Assembly: GCF_001426945.1 (NCBI RefSeq) | Contig: NZ_LMFS01000001.1 | Coordinates: 2,996,922-3,060,921, forward strand | Origin: Pseudolabrys sp. Root1462 | GTDB lineage: Bacteria; Pseudomonadota; Alphaproteobacteria; Rhizobiales; Xanthobacteraceae | Length of the DNA: 64,000 nt | Reading direction: 5' to 3' | Shown here: positions 8,649-16,550 of the stretch, piece by piece | How the letters are laid out: each line of letters opens with the position of its first letter | How positions within the stretch are numbered: position 1 is the first letter of the stretch | The notes under the pieces: generated by a model | Database searches by the model: none | The model's input: the letters and a program-made list of their open reading frames with translations, nothing else | What the model was told of the DNA's origin: nothing | Program-made: the position numbers and the translations under genes

Positions 8649-8697
8649 GTTGCCCGCAACGCGGGGCCGTTGGCGACGCGCACCATCAGGGAATGCC

Positions 8698-9891
8698 ATG
8701 ACGTCCTCAGCGACACGAAACCCGGCCGACAGCCAACTGCTGTTGCTGACCGCGGTCCTCTTCATCTCCTATCTTTGCGTTGCCATGCCACTGCCCATTG
8801 TGCCGGTCTTCGTGACCGCGCAACTGGGCATGAGCAATCTTTTCGCCGGGCTCGGCGTCGGCATCGCTTTCCTGGCCACCATCCTGTCGCGCGGCGTCGT
8901 CGGCACGCTCACCGACCGCCGCGGCGCGCAGATCGCCGCGCGACGCGGGCTGGTGCTCTATGCCGTCGGCGCCGTCGTCGCGCTGGCGGCCGGCCTGCTC
9001 GCCGCCACGCCGATCTTCGCCTTCGCCGTGTTGCTGGGCGGCCGCCTGCTCGTCGGCCTCGGCGAAAGCCTGATCACCGTGAGCGTCGTCTCGTGGGGCG
9101 TCGGCATTGTCGGCCCTGCACGGTCGTCGCGTGTACTCGCGGTGATGGGCGCGGCGATATACGGCGCGCTCGCGATCGGCGGCCCGCTCGGCGTCGTGCT
9201 GCTCGATCGCATCGGATTTGCCGGCACGATGGCGATCAGCGCGGTGCTGCCCTGTATCGGCTTCGTGATGACGTTGTGGCTGCCGGCGGTCGCCGCGCAT
9301 CCGGACGCCGAGCGGCCGTCATTTATCAGCATTATCGGCCGCATTTTCTGGCATGGCGCCATCGTCTGCCTGCAGGGAATCGGCTTTGCCGCCATTGGCG
9401 CGTTCTTCGTGCTGTATTTCCGCGATCAGCACTGGAGCTATGCCGGGCTGGGTCTCACTGCCTTCGGCGCCGGCTTCGTTCTGGTGCGGGTGCTGTTCGG
9501 CCATATGCCGGATCGCGTCGGCGGCCTACCGGTGGCGATTGCCTCGCTCGCCGTCGAGTTGATCGGCCAGATCCTGATCTGGATGGCGCCGCACCCGGCC
9601 TTCGCCCTCGCCGGGGCCTTCCTCACGGGGCTCGGTTGCTCGATGGTGTTTCCATCGATGGGCCGCGAAGTGATTCGCCTGGTCGAGCCGCACTTGCGCG
9701 GCACCGCGCTCGGCGGCTTCGCCGCGTTCCAGGATATCGCTTATGGGCTGACGGGCCCGCTGGCCGGTCTGCTCGCCGACCGGGCCGGCTACAGTCGCGT
9801 GTACCTGATCGGCGCACTGGGCGCGGCAGCGGGTCTCGTCATCGCGCTCGGACTTAATCGCAGGCAGCGGCGCCGAACACGGACGCCGTAA
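8698..9891 (+). CDS. MFS transporter
   Basis: 397 residues from the ATG at 8698 (an upstream in-frame extension to 8638 looks non-coding). There are twelve hydrophobic segments and the MFS loop 2-3 signature LTDRRGAQIAARRG. The overall pattern (PLPIVPVFVTAQLG at the start, GREVIRLVEPHLRGTALGGFAAFQDIAYGLTGP near the end; read as two separated motifs) resembles the YfcJ/YhhS group of putative arabinose-type exporters. The substrate cannot be inferred. It is convergent with the tautomerase gene. Confidence 0.85.
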   Translation: MTSSATRNPADSQLLLLTAVLFISYLCVAMPLPIVPVFVTAQLGMSNLFAGLGVGIAFLATILSRGVVGTLTDRRGAQIAARRGLVLYAVGAVVALAAGLLAATPIFAFAVLLGGRLLVGLGESLITVSVVSWGVGIVGPARSSRVLAVMGAAIYGALAIGGPLGVVLLDRIGFAGTMAISAVLPCIGFVMTLWLPAVAAHPDAERPSFISIIGRIFWHGAIVCLQGIGFAAIGAFFVLYFRDQHWSYAGLGLTAFGAGFVLVRVLFGHMPDRVGGLPVAIASLAVELIGQILIWMAPHPAFALAGAFLTGLGCSMVFPSMGREVIRLVEPHLRGTALGGFAAFQDIAYGLTGPLAGLLADRAGYSRVYLIGALGAAAGLVIALGLNRRQRRRTRTP

Positions 9892-9909
9892 GGCTTTGCC
9901 TGGGGCCGC

Positions 9910-10143
9910 TCACTTCGGCGGGTCATAGCCCGGCGCCTTGAAGATGGTGTCGAGCTTCGCCGCGATGTCGGGACGGTACACCGTGGCGCCCCAATCGTCG
10001 GGCGCCACGTCTTCGATGCCGACCGAGATCGACTTCTCGCTGCTGCCGAGCGTGTCGATGAGGGTCTTGGTGAGCGCGTGAGCGAGTTGCTGCTTGACCT
10101 CGTCGGATCGACCAGCGAACATTTTGACGATAATGTGCGGCAT
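9910..10143 (-). CDS. pptA: PptA-type tautomerase (4-oxalocrotonate tautomerase family)
   Basis: 77 residues starting MPHIIVKMFAGRS. After Met removal the N-terminal Pro is the catalytic base of the 4-OT superfamily. The remainder (SEKSISVGIEDVAPDDW and a KAPGYD ending) resembles E. coli PptA (YdcE) more than the 62-residue 4-OT, and the length fits PptA. It would tautomerise 2-hydroxymuconate- or phenylpyruvate-like enols; the natural substrate is unknown. The annotated start is chosen because it exposes Pro-1; the longer open frame to 10341 is not coding-like. Confidence 0.85.
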   Translation of the reverse strand: MPHIIVKMFAGRSDEVKQQLAHALTKTLIDTLGSSEKSISVGIEDVAPDDWGATVYRPDIAAKLDTIFKAPGYDPPK

Positions 10144-10339
10144 GACGGAGCTCCAGTTCCTGCGCCTGGCAATCCAGACTAATCCCTTTGGTCGCAAGAC
10201 GTTAACGATACCACCAGCGGTAAACCCTCGGGGGATCGAATGCCCCGAACGGCCACTGGATTGCCTCAGTTTTATGACTATATAGAGGGAGCAAATCCAT
10301 GCCGGTTTTGCCGTGTGGCCCGGCCGCTCTGGAGACATC

Positions 10340-10588
10340 ATGAAGACTATCGACTATTCCGCGCCGGCGGAGCTTTTTCCGTCGCGTAACCGCAAGGTCG
10401 CGAGCAAGGTTCGCTATCGCCGTTTTGACAAGGCCTCCGAGGCGATCCGTTTCGCGGTCGAGGAACTGCCGGAAGCCCAGCTTCTCGGCGCCTATATCGA
10501 GATCAATGAGGCTCGCCTGAGCCACCAGGATATTCGGGCGCTCTACGAGAGCGACGCCTACCCGCTGAAGCGCGCGGCGAACGCCTGA
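10340..10588 (+). CDS. small hypothetical protein
   Basis: 82 residues starting MKTIDYSAPAEL, soluble, mixed alpha and beta, with Arg/Lys-rich patches (RNRKVASKVRYRRFDKASE) and an acidic C-terminal half. GGAGACATC precedes the ATG. A perfect 15-bp terminator stem follows 26 bp after the stop, which supports it as a real monocistronic gene. The pattern is familiar from Bradyrhizobium-like genomes but no function is known to me. Confidence 0.75.
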   Translation: MKTIDYSAPAELFPSRNRKVASKVRYRRFDKASEAIRFAVEELPEAQLLGAYIEINEARLSHQDIRALYESDAYPLKRAANA

Positions 10589-10613
10589 CGCCAAGACTGC
10601 TTTATAAATAAGC

Positions 10614-10652
10614 AAGAAAACGCCCGGCCCCAGTGCCGGGCGTTTTCTTTTT
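10614..10652 (+). terminator. strong Rho-independent terminator
   Basis: A 15-bp perfect stem (10614-10628 with 10635-10649; core AACGCCCGGC/GCCGGGCGTT) with a 6-nt loop and TTTTCTTT at the 3' side. Confidence 0.9.
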
Positions 10653-11001
10653 GGCGATCTGCTCCGGCCACCTTCATTGCCTGCGCCGCGCCCGTGCGCC
10701 GTCGCACCCCGCACAATTAAAAACAAACCATCCGGGCCGCGCAGGTTGCGCGGGGGCCGCGGCGTTGAATGACCGAGGGCCAGACAGCTGGTGTCTGGAC
10801 GGCTCAAGCCGGCGCCCCGATCACAGGGTTTCACTGTTCCGTGAAAGGGGCAGCGGAACCACCCGACGCTCCCCACGTTGTTTGTACGAAGCAGCGCCGG
10901 AACCTTCGCTTAACGTGAATATACGCCTGTTTAGTGTACCGAACGCCGCAACCATTTACGCCATAGGTCATCCCGAAGCGGGACGCCTGGAGGACACTGA
11001 G
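10653..11001 (+). other. 349-bp non-coding stretch with hairpins
   Basis: No convincing open frame lies between the terminator at 10614 and the ATG at 11002. The region holds a 7-bp hairpin (10780-10798, CCAGACA/TGTCTGG) and two mutually exclusive stems, TTTCAC/GTGAAA (10829-10846) and GTTCCG/CGGAAC (10836-10859). It may be a structured leader or a small RNA for the gene at 11002. No known riboswitch class was recognised. Confidence 0.35.
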
Positions 11002-11211
11002 ATGAACTGGTCGATGTACACGGCCGATCGCACCACCCACCTCAAGATAGTGGTGGTCGGCCTTTTCGCCGCGCTGGTGATCGCTGTCATCGGCATCTCG
11101 GCAACGCAGATGAACCTTGGCGTCGACGTGATGTCGGCGCAGGGACCGCAAGTTTACAAGGCCGGCCAGCCCATGGCGGTTTCGGTGCGCCAAGACACCG
11201 TGATCCGCTAA
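11002..11211 (+). CDS. small single-pass membrane protein
   Basis: 69 residues (MNWSMYTADRTTHLK, then a hydrophobic segment at about 16-35, VVVGLFAALVIAVIGISA, then a short extracytoplasmic tail). GGAGGACACTGAG precedes the ATG. A perfect terminator hairpin follows. One transmembrane helix with a positively charged N-side predicts an N-in orientation. Proteins with this start are common as short hypothetical genes in Bradyrhizobium relatives. The function is unknown. Confidence 0.7.
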   Translation: MNWSMYTADRTTHLKIVVVGLFAALVIAVIGISATQMNLGVDVMSAQGPQVYKAGQPMAVSVRQDTVIR

Positions 11212-11295
11212 TCGGCCACGAGTTCTGACTGGACGAAGCTGACTGACGCTGAAGATTGAATTGAACTGACGGGACTGAACCTCCCCCAAGACTTG

Positions 11296-11326
11296 GCGCG
11301 CCGGTGTTTCGGCGCGCTTATTTTTT
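11296..11326 (+). terminator. Rho-independent terminator
   Basis: GCGCGCCG (11296-11303) and CGGCGCGC (11310-11317) with loop GTGTTT, then TTATTTTTT. Confidence 0.88.
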
Positions 11327-11428
11327 GCCGCGACCATAGCGCGCGGCTCGGCCGCCGGGCCTTGCGTCGCCGCGCAAATGCCGCAGGGTGGTGCGAAAGC
11401 CGAATCACCTGGAGTGACCTTTCCCTTC

Positions 11429-12583
11429 ATGCTGCGCCGCGCCGTCCTCACCGCTTTCATGGCTCCGTTTGTCGTCACGCTGTCGGCCTGCGCGCCCGGG
11501 CTGCCGGCCGGTTCGACATTTGCCGCTGCCGGTGATTACGAGAGCAAGCTCGCGGCCTATGAGGCGGCGCGGCGTCCCTATGAGGCCGCGGCCGAGAGCT
11601 ATTGGGACGCTGTCAGCGACAAGCGCCGCATCCGCAACGCCAAGCGACGCAACAACGAACAGATTCTGCTCGAGGACTACGTGCTCGAGCAGCCGCCGGT
11701 CTATACCGGGCCGCCGCGGCCGCGGGATCCCAATGCGCCACCCGGGCCACAGCCCGGCGAGCGGGCGCCGGTTCCGGTGATCGCCGACTTCCTCGCCAAT
11801 GCCAAAAGCCAGTTCGGCTTCGCGCCCGATCTGCCGGCGAGCGACAGCGACTTCAAGCGCGCCTATGCCCGCGTTGCGCTCGCCGAAGGATTGACGCGCG
11901 AGCAGATCGTCGGCGTCTATGCCTTCGAGACCGGCGGCAACGGCACCTTCGACACGCAGGCCGGCGTGACGCCGAAGCGCGCCACCGCGATCTCGCCGGC
12001 CGTCGGTTACAACCAGTTGTTGTCGACCAATTCGGTCTCGATGCTGGCCGAGCACGCCCCGCTGATCCTCAATGCCTTGCGGCAGAAAGAGCGCGCGCTG
12101 CAGGGCGAGGCGAAGCGCGCCATGACGCGCAAGATCGAAGCGGTGCGGCGCATGATCGCCTACGCCAAATCGGTGCCCGGCAAGTGGAGCGAATATGATC
12201 GCCTCGCCAAGCAGACCGCCGGCGGCATCGGCATCCACGCCATCGTGCTCGACATCGACATCGGCCCGCTGGTGCAGACGCAGAAACTGCTCAACTCGGT
12301 GCACTTCGCCCGCATGAAGGGCTACCACACGCCGCTGACCGCGCCGGAGTTGGAGCTGATGAACCTGACCGGCGACTCGACAGGTCTCGACATGGTGACG
12401 ATGCCGGCCGACTTCCGCAGCCGTGTGCCGACGGCCAACTTCTTCCAGCAGATCGGCTACGAGCGCAATCCGGTGGCGCGCCGCACCGGCGTGGTCGGCA
12501 ACCTCATCGCCGACATCGACGGCCAGATGCAGCGCGGCGCGCAGAATCCCGGCGCCCGGGAACTGGCGGCGGCAGCACAGTGA
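11429..12583 (+). CDS. lipoprotein with a lysozyme/transglycosylase-like region
   Basis: 384 residues from the ATG at 11429, giving a lipoprotein signal with lipobox LSAC (TLSACAPG). A proline-rich linker (about 100-125) precedes a helical region whose segment REQIVGVYAFETGGNGTFD followed by ISPAVGYNQLL resembles the catalytic Glu and substrate-cleft motifs of lysozyme-fold lytic transglycosylases. It is probably anchored in the outer or inner membrane facing the periplasm. Enzyme activity is an inference; only the E-T/S-G-G-like motif is visible. It is convergent with the TRAP genes. Confidence 0.6.
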   Translation: MLRRAVLTAFMAPFVVTLSACAPGLPAGSTFAAAGDYESKLAAYEAARRPYEAAAESYWDAVSDKRRIRNAKRRNNEQILLEDYVLEQPPVYTGPPRPRDPNAPPGPQPGERAPVPVIADFLANAKSQFGFAPDLPASDSDFKRAYARVALAEGLTREQIVGVYAFETGGNGTFDTQAGVTPKRATAISPAVGYNQLLSTNSVSMLAEHAPLILNALRQKERALQGEAKRAMTRKIEAVRRMIAYAKSVPGKWSEYDRLAKQTAGGIGIHAIVLDIDIGPLVQTQKLLNSVHFARMKGYHTPLTAPELELMNLTGDSTGLDMVTMPADFRSRVPTANFFQQIGYERNPVARRTGVVGNLIADIDGQMQRGAQNPGARELAAAAQ

Positions 12584-12613
12584 GCGCTGCCGCGATACGG
12601 TTTCCTCCGCCGC

Positions 12614-13906
12614 TCAGTAGGCGCCGACGAACTTCGGCAGCCACAGCGACAGCGCCGGCACGAAGGTGACCAGCATCAGGACCGCGAACATCACGCCGTA
12701 GAACGGCCAGATGCCCTTCATCACGTCCTCGAGCTTGACCTTGCCGACCGCGCAGCCGACGAACAGCACTGAGCCGACCGGCGGCGTCAACAGGCCGATG
12801 CCGAGGTTGAGCAGCATGATCATGCCGAAGTGAACAGGATCGACGCCGAGCTTCACCACCACGGGCAGCAGGATCGGCGTACAGATCAGGATCAGCGGCG
12901 CCATGTCCATCAGGCAGCCGAGCACCAGCAGCATGCAGTTGATCAACATCAGGATGACGTATTTGCTGTCCGACACCGACAGGAAGAACGCCGTGATCTT
13001 GGACGGCATCTGCATCAATGCCATGACGTAGCCGAAGCTCGAGGCCATCGCGATCAGCGTCATCACCATCGCCACGGTCTTGAGCGTGCGATGCACGAGG
13101 CCGGGCAGGTCCTTCCACTTGTAGTCGCGGTAGATGAACATAGTGACGCAAAACGCCCAGACGCAGGCAACGGCGCCGGCTTCGATCGCGGTGAAGATGC
13201 CGAGCAGGATGCCGGCGATGATGATGAACACCGTGATGAGGCCCCACAGCGCCTCGATGCTCATCTTCATGGCTTCCTGGAACGGCACGCGGTCGCCCGT
13301 CGGGTGGCCGTCGCGATAGGCGATGAAGATGACCAACGCGATCAGCGATACGCCGAGCAGCAGGCCCGGCACCACGCCGGCCATAAACAGACTGATGATT
13401 GAGATGGTGCCGCCGGTCGCCAGCGAGTAAATCACCGCATTATGGCTCGGTGGCACCAAGATCGCCTGCAGCGAGGCGCTGATCGTGACGTTGGTGGCGA
13501 AAACGCGCGGATAGCCGACCTTCTCCATTTGCGGGATCAGCACAGAACCGATCGCCGAAGTATCGGCGACTGACGAGCCGGAAATGCCGGACAGGAAAGT
13601 AGTGGCGAGAATGTTCACCGCGGAGAGACCGCCGCGGACGCGCACCAGGCCGACAATGACGTTGGCGAGCGCCACCAGGCGCCGCGCCATGCCGCCCTCG
13701 GCCATGATGGCGCCGGCCAGCACGAAGAAGGGAATCGTCAGCATCGCAACCTTGCTGACGCCGTTCGAGATCTGCAGCATCACCGCTTCCGGCGGGATGC
13801 CGATCCATAGCGCGCCGGCCAGCGCACCGATGCCCAGCGAATAGGAGATCGGCATGCCGATGGCGAAGCAGAGGAACAGGGTTCCGAGAAGAATGAAAAG
13901 GTCCAT
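12614..13906 (-). CDS. dctM: TRAP transporter large permease (DctM type)
   Basis: 430 residues, about twelve hydrophobic segments, with the DctM-family pattern (GLSAVNILATTFLSGISGSS, ILVPPSHNAVIYS, GLLTPPVGSVLFVGCAVG). It couples substrate uptake to a sodium gradient together with the small permease and the periplasmic binding protein. It starts 12 bp after dctQ and ends the operon dctP-dctQ-dctM on the minus strand. The neighbouring uronate dehydrogenase suggests a hexuronate substrate. Confidence 0.95.
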   Translation of the reverse strand: MDLFILLGTLFLCFAIGMPISYSLGIGALAGALWIGIPPEAVMLQISNGVSKVAMLTIPFFVLAGAIMAEGGMARRLVALANVIVGLVRVRGGLSAVNILATTFLSGISGSSVADTSAIGSVLIPQMEKVGYPRVFATNVTISASLQAILVPPSHNAVIYSLATGGTISIISLFMAGVVPGLLLGVSLIALVIFIAYRDGHPTGDRVPFQEAMKMSIEALWGLITVFIIIAGILLGIFTAIEAGAVACVWAFCVTMFIYRDYKWKDLPGLVHRTLKTVAMVMTLIAMASSFGYVMALMQMPSKITAFFLSVSDSKYVILMLINCMLLVLGCLMDMAPLILICTPILLPVVVKLGVDPVHFGMIMLLNLGIGLLTPPVGSVLFVGCAVGKVKLEDVMKGIWPFYGVMFAVLMLVTFVPALSLWLPKFVGAY

Positions 13907-13918
13907 GGCGGGCGGCTC

Positions 13919-14428
13919 TTACTCGACGGGCAAATGCGGATCGGTGCCGGCGGACGCCGGACGACCGATGGTCAAGTGCTCGATGATGAACAGCAGCGTG
14001 AAGAAGCCGCCGATCGGGATCGGGGAATAGACGATGCCGACACTCAGCCAGGGAAACTCGGGGATCGTATTCTGCGACGTGGCAATGCAGAGCTTGACGC
14101 CATACACGATCATGAAGACCGCCATGACCCCCATCAGAACCTCGACGAGAAAATCGGCGACGGCGCGCACTTTCGGCGGCAACAGGTCGGCGGCTACCGT
14201 CACGCTCATATGCAGGCCGAGCCGGTAGCAGGCTGCGGCTCCGAAGAACGTCACGACGATAATGAGCAGAACCGCGGCCATTTCCGGCCAGGAGGCGGCG
14301 CTGTTGAGCACGTAGCGGGTGAATACCGCCCACGGCATGATCAGGGAGACCGCCACCATCGCGATTCCGGCGATGACGGCACAGACAAAATAGGCCTTGT
14401 CCATTGCCGACCGGTAGAGATTGGCCAT
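13919..14428 (-). CDS. dctQ: TRAP transporter small permease (DctQ type)
   Basis: 169 residues with four predicted membrane helices and the family segment SWPEMAAVLLIIVVTFFGAA. The start at 14428 is chosen because GGCAGGAAAA precedes it; the longer frame to 14452 adds eight unlikely residues. The long hairpin at 14470-14507 separates it from dctP and probably adjusts expression within the operon. Confidence 0.9.
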   Translation of the reverse strand: MANLYRSAMDKAYFVCAVIAGIAMVAVSLIMPWAVFTRYVLNSAASWPEMAAVLLIIVVTFFGAAACYRLGLHMSVTVAADLLPPKVRAVADFLVEVLMGVMAVFMIVYGVKLCIATSQNTIPEFPWLSVGIVYSPIPIGGFFTLLFIIEHLTIGRPASAGTDPHLPVE

Positions 14429-14469
14429 GTGTTTTCCTGCCGCGCCGCGCACGGCCCTCGACGTGAACG

Positions 14470-14507
14470 CGCCACGCCTTGTCCCGCTGTAGGGACGAGG
14501 CGTGGCG
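14470..14507. promoter_or_regulatory. long intergenic hairpin between dctP and dctQ
   Basis: CGCCACGCC (14470-14478) pairs with GGCGTGGCG (14499-14507), continuing through GTCCC/GGGAC to about 16 bp around a 6-nt loop. No U-tract follows in the direction of transcription, so it is more likely an mRNA-stabilising element that raises binding-protein levels over permease levels than a terminator. Confidence 0.6.
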
Positions 14508-14521
14508 GCGAACGCTTCAGT

Positions 14522-15517
14522 TTAGTTGGTGCCCTGGATGCGCTTGATCATATCGGCGTATTTCGGACCGTACTTGTCCCACACCGGCTTGACCGCGTCC
14601 TGGAAGGCCTTCTTGTCGGCATCGGACACCTGGGTGATGGTCACGCCCGAGGCCTTGGCCTTTTCCATGGCCTTCTTCTCGTATTCGTCCCACAGCTTGC
14701 GCTCTTCGAGTTGCGCCTCGCGGGCGAACTTCTTGACGTCGGCCTGCTCTTCCTTCGACAGCGAGTCGAAGATCTTCTGCGACATCACCACCATTTCCGG
14801 CACGATCAGGTGTTCGTCGATCGTGTAGAACTTGGCGACGGTGTAGTGATTGTCGAACACGTAGCTCGGCGGGTTGTTTTCGGCGCCGTCGATGACGCCG
14901 GTTTGCAGCGACGAGAACACCTGGTCGTAGCCCATGGCGATGCCGTTGGCGCCCATCGCGTTCGCCATGTCGACGAAGATCGGGTTGCCGATGACGCGAA
15001 CCTTGAGGCCCTTGAGGTCGGCCAGAGTCTTGATCGGCTTCTTGGTGTCGTAGAAGTTGCGCGCACCGGCATCCATCCACGCGAGGCCGACGAGGCCCTT
15101 GCCGCTCTTGGTCACGGCATCGAGCAACTCCTGGCCGATCGGGCCGTCGATGACGTGACGCATGTGCTCGGTGTTCTTGAACACGTAAGGCAGGTTGACG
15201 ACGTTGAGCGCATCGACCACCGGGCCGAGAGCGCCGACCGAGACACGCGCGAAAGCGATGGCGCCGACCTGGGCCTGCTCGATCGCTTCCTTTTCGCCGC
15301 CCAATTGCATCGACGGGAACATCTGCACGCTCAGGCGGCCGTTGGTCGCCTTCTCGAGCTTCTTGCCCATGTTCTCGACGGCTTCCACCGTCGGATAGCC
15401 GGTCGGGTGAACGTCGGATGCCTTCAGCACCAGCTTGTCGGCGGCGAAGGTGCTGCCGGCAAACATAGTCGAAGCCGCCAGAACACCGGCGGCCAGAATT
15501 GCTCTGCGTGTAGTCAT
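14522..15517 (-). CDS. dctP: TRAP transporter substrate-binding protein (DctP type), probable uronate binder
   Basis: 331 residues. An N-terminal signal (MTTRRAILAAGVLAAS to AGSTFAAD) directs it to the periplasm. The family landmarks are present: FPSMQLGGEKEAIEQAQVG, LKGLKVRVIGNPIF with the substrate-binding Arg, and QTGVIDGAENNPPS. The last motif is typical of the group that includes galacturonate/glucuronate-binding proteins. The start at 15517 has GGGGAGGAG upstream. It is divergent from the GntR gene and first in the TRAP operon. Uronate specificity is inferred from the adjacent uronate dehydrogenase. Confidence 0.9.
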   Translation of the reverse strand: MTTRRAILAAGVLAASTMFAGSTFAADKLVLKASDVHPTGYPTVEAVENMGKKLEKATNGRLSVQMFPSMQLGGEKEAIEQAQVGAIAFARVSVGALGPVVDALNVVNLPYVFKNTEHMRHVIDGPIGQELLDAVTKSGKGLVGLAWMDAGARNFYDTKKPIKTLADLKGLKVRVIGNPIFVDMANAMGANGIAMGYDQVFSSLQTGVIDGAENNPPSYVFDNHYTVAKFYTIDEHLIVPEMVVMSQKIFDSLSKEEQADVKKFAREAQLEERKLWDEYEKKAMEKAKASGVTITQVSDADKKAFQDAVKPVWDKYGPKYADMIKRIQGTN

Positions 15518-15612
15518 GATGGATACTCCTCCCCAATTAAATTGCTGCATTGCTCTGCGTCGTCGGGCCGCGCGGCCGCGGATTGATCGACGGAGCACCG
15601 CGTGTTAGTTAT

Positions 15613-15631
15613 CAGGTCATATGATGACCAG
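15613..15631. promoter_or_regulatory. candidate GntR/FadR-family operator
   Basis: GGTCAT (15615-15620), ATG, ATGACC (15624-15629) is a perfect 6-3-6 palindrome in the divergent region between dctP and the GntR gene. Its GGTCAT/ATGACC arms resemble FadR-subfamily operators of the TGGTnnnACCA kind. Confidence 0.6.
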
Positions 15632-15666
15632 ACCGGCGCGACCCGGTCAAGGTCGAGGGACGGCGT

Positions 15667-16404
15667 TTGACGAAAAATCTTTCTCTCCTAAGACCGATCC
15701 AGGCGCCGCGCGGGCTCACCGGCGAGATCGTCGCGCGGCTCACCGCCGACATCATGAGCGGCAAGCTGCTGCCCGGCTCGCGATTGCCGACCGAGCAGGA
15801 AATGATCGCGGCCACCGGCGTTTCACGAACCGTGATCCGCGAAGCCGTGGCGGCGCTGCGCGCCGACAAACTGGTGGTCAGCCGTCAGGGCATCGGCACC
15901 TTCGTTGCGGAAAAAGTGCGCCGGCCGTTCCGCGTCGAGTTCGACGAACATTCCACCTTGCGTGACGTGCTCAATGTCATGGAATTGCGCACCGGCGTCG
16001 AAGTCGAGGGCGCGGGGCTCGCCGCCGAGCGCGCCACGCCGGCCCAGATCAAGAAGATCACCGAGCGCTTCGACGCCATTCAAGCCGCGATCGACGCCGG
16101 CGCCAACGCAGTGGAGGAAGACTTCGCCTTCCACTGTGCCATCGCCGAGGCCACCAACAATCAGCAGTTCAAGGGTTTCCTCGAATATCTCGGCAGCGTC
16201 GTCATTCCGCGCCAGACCGTATGGGGGAGCACTGCGCCGCTCCTGAGCCGTAACAACCTCACGCTTTTCCAGCGCGAGCATGCCAAGATCCTCGCCGCCA
16301 TCCGCACCCACGATGTGCAGAAAGCGCGCGCCGCCATGCACGCGCATCTCGGCAACAGCCGTGATCGCCACCAGAAACTTGCCGCCGAGTTGGGGATTAA
16401 GTAA
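15667..16404 (+). CDS. GntR family transcriptional regulator (FadR/FCD subfamily)
   Basis: 245 residues. The N-terminal winged helix (about 15-80) has the GntR signature (AHLTADIMSGKLLPGSRLP-like; here GEIVARLTADIMSGKLLPG, LPTEQEMIAATGVSRTVIRE). Residues about 95-235 form the all-helical FCD ligand-binding domain, with histidines spaced as metal ligands (DFAFHCAIAEA, HLGNSRDRH). It starts with TTG at 15667, with GAGGGA eight bases upstream. It sits divergently from the TRAP operon and upstream of udh. It probably represses both until a hexuronate or its product binds. Confidence 0.9.
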   Translation: MTKNLSLLRPIQAPRGLTGEIVARLTADIMSGKLLPGSRLPTEQEMIAATGVSRTVIREAVAALRADKLVVSRQGIGTFVAEKVRRPFRVEFDEHSTLRDVLNVMELRTGVEVEGAGLAAERATPAQIKKITERFDAIQAAIDAGANAVEEDFAFHCAIAEATNNQQFKGFLEYLGSVVIPRQTVWGSTAPLLSRNNLTLFQREHAKILAAIRTHDVQKARAAMHAHLGNSRDRHQKLAAELGIK

Positions 16405-16437
16405 TTCGCCTTCTGCCTCGGCAGATCAGCTCATCAC

Positions 16438-16520
16438 CGTCATGCCCGGCCTTGTGCCGGGCATCCACGCCTTCCTTTCTTGAGAGGGCAAGGATGGCCG
16501 GGACAAGCCCGGCGGTGACG
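16438..16520. repeat. paired REP-like palindromic element
   Basis: Two inverted copies of a palindromic unit: 16438-16469 with a perfect 9-bp stem (ATGCCCGGC/GCCGGGCAT) and 16492-16520 with GCCGGG/CCCGGC. The reverse complement of the second matches most of the first (CGTCA...CCGGGC...CTTGT...CATCC). This is the familiar intergenic 'cgtcatggccgggcttg' type repeat of Bradyrhizobium-like genomes. It lies between the GntR gene and udh. Confidence 0.8.
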
Positions 16521-16550
16521 AAGGACTAGGTCAACTGGGAAGAGACTAGC

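Noticed and set aside
10202-10876. 224-residue antisense open frame over the 10.3-10.9 kb region
   Set aside because: It overlaps the 82-residue gene and the perfect terminator; the translation has no family resemblance. It may reflect conserved non-coding DNA.
13934-15586. 550-residue open frame on the plus strand
   Set aside because: It is antisense to dctQ and dctP; the translation is His/Arg/Asp-rich and has no domain.
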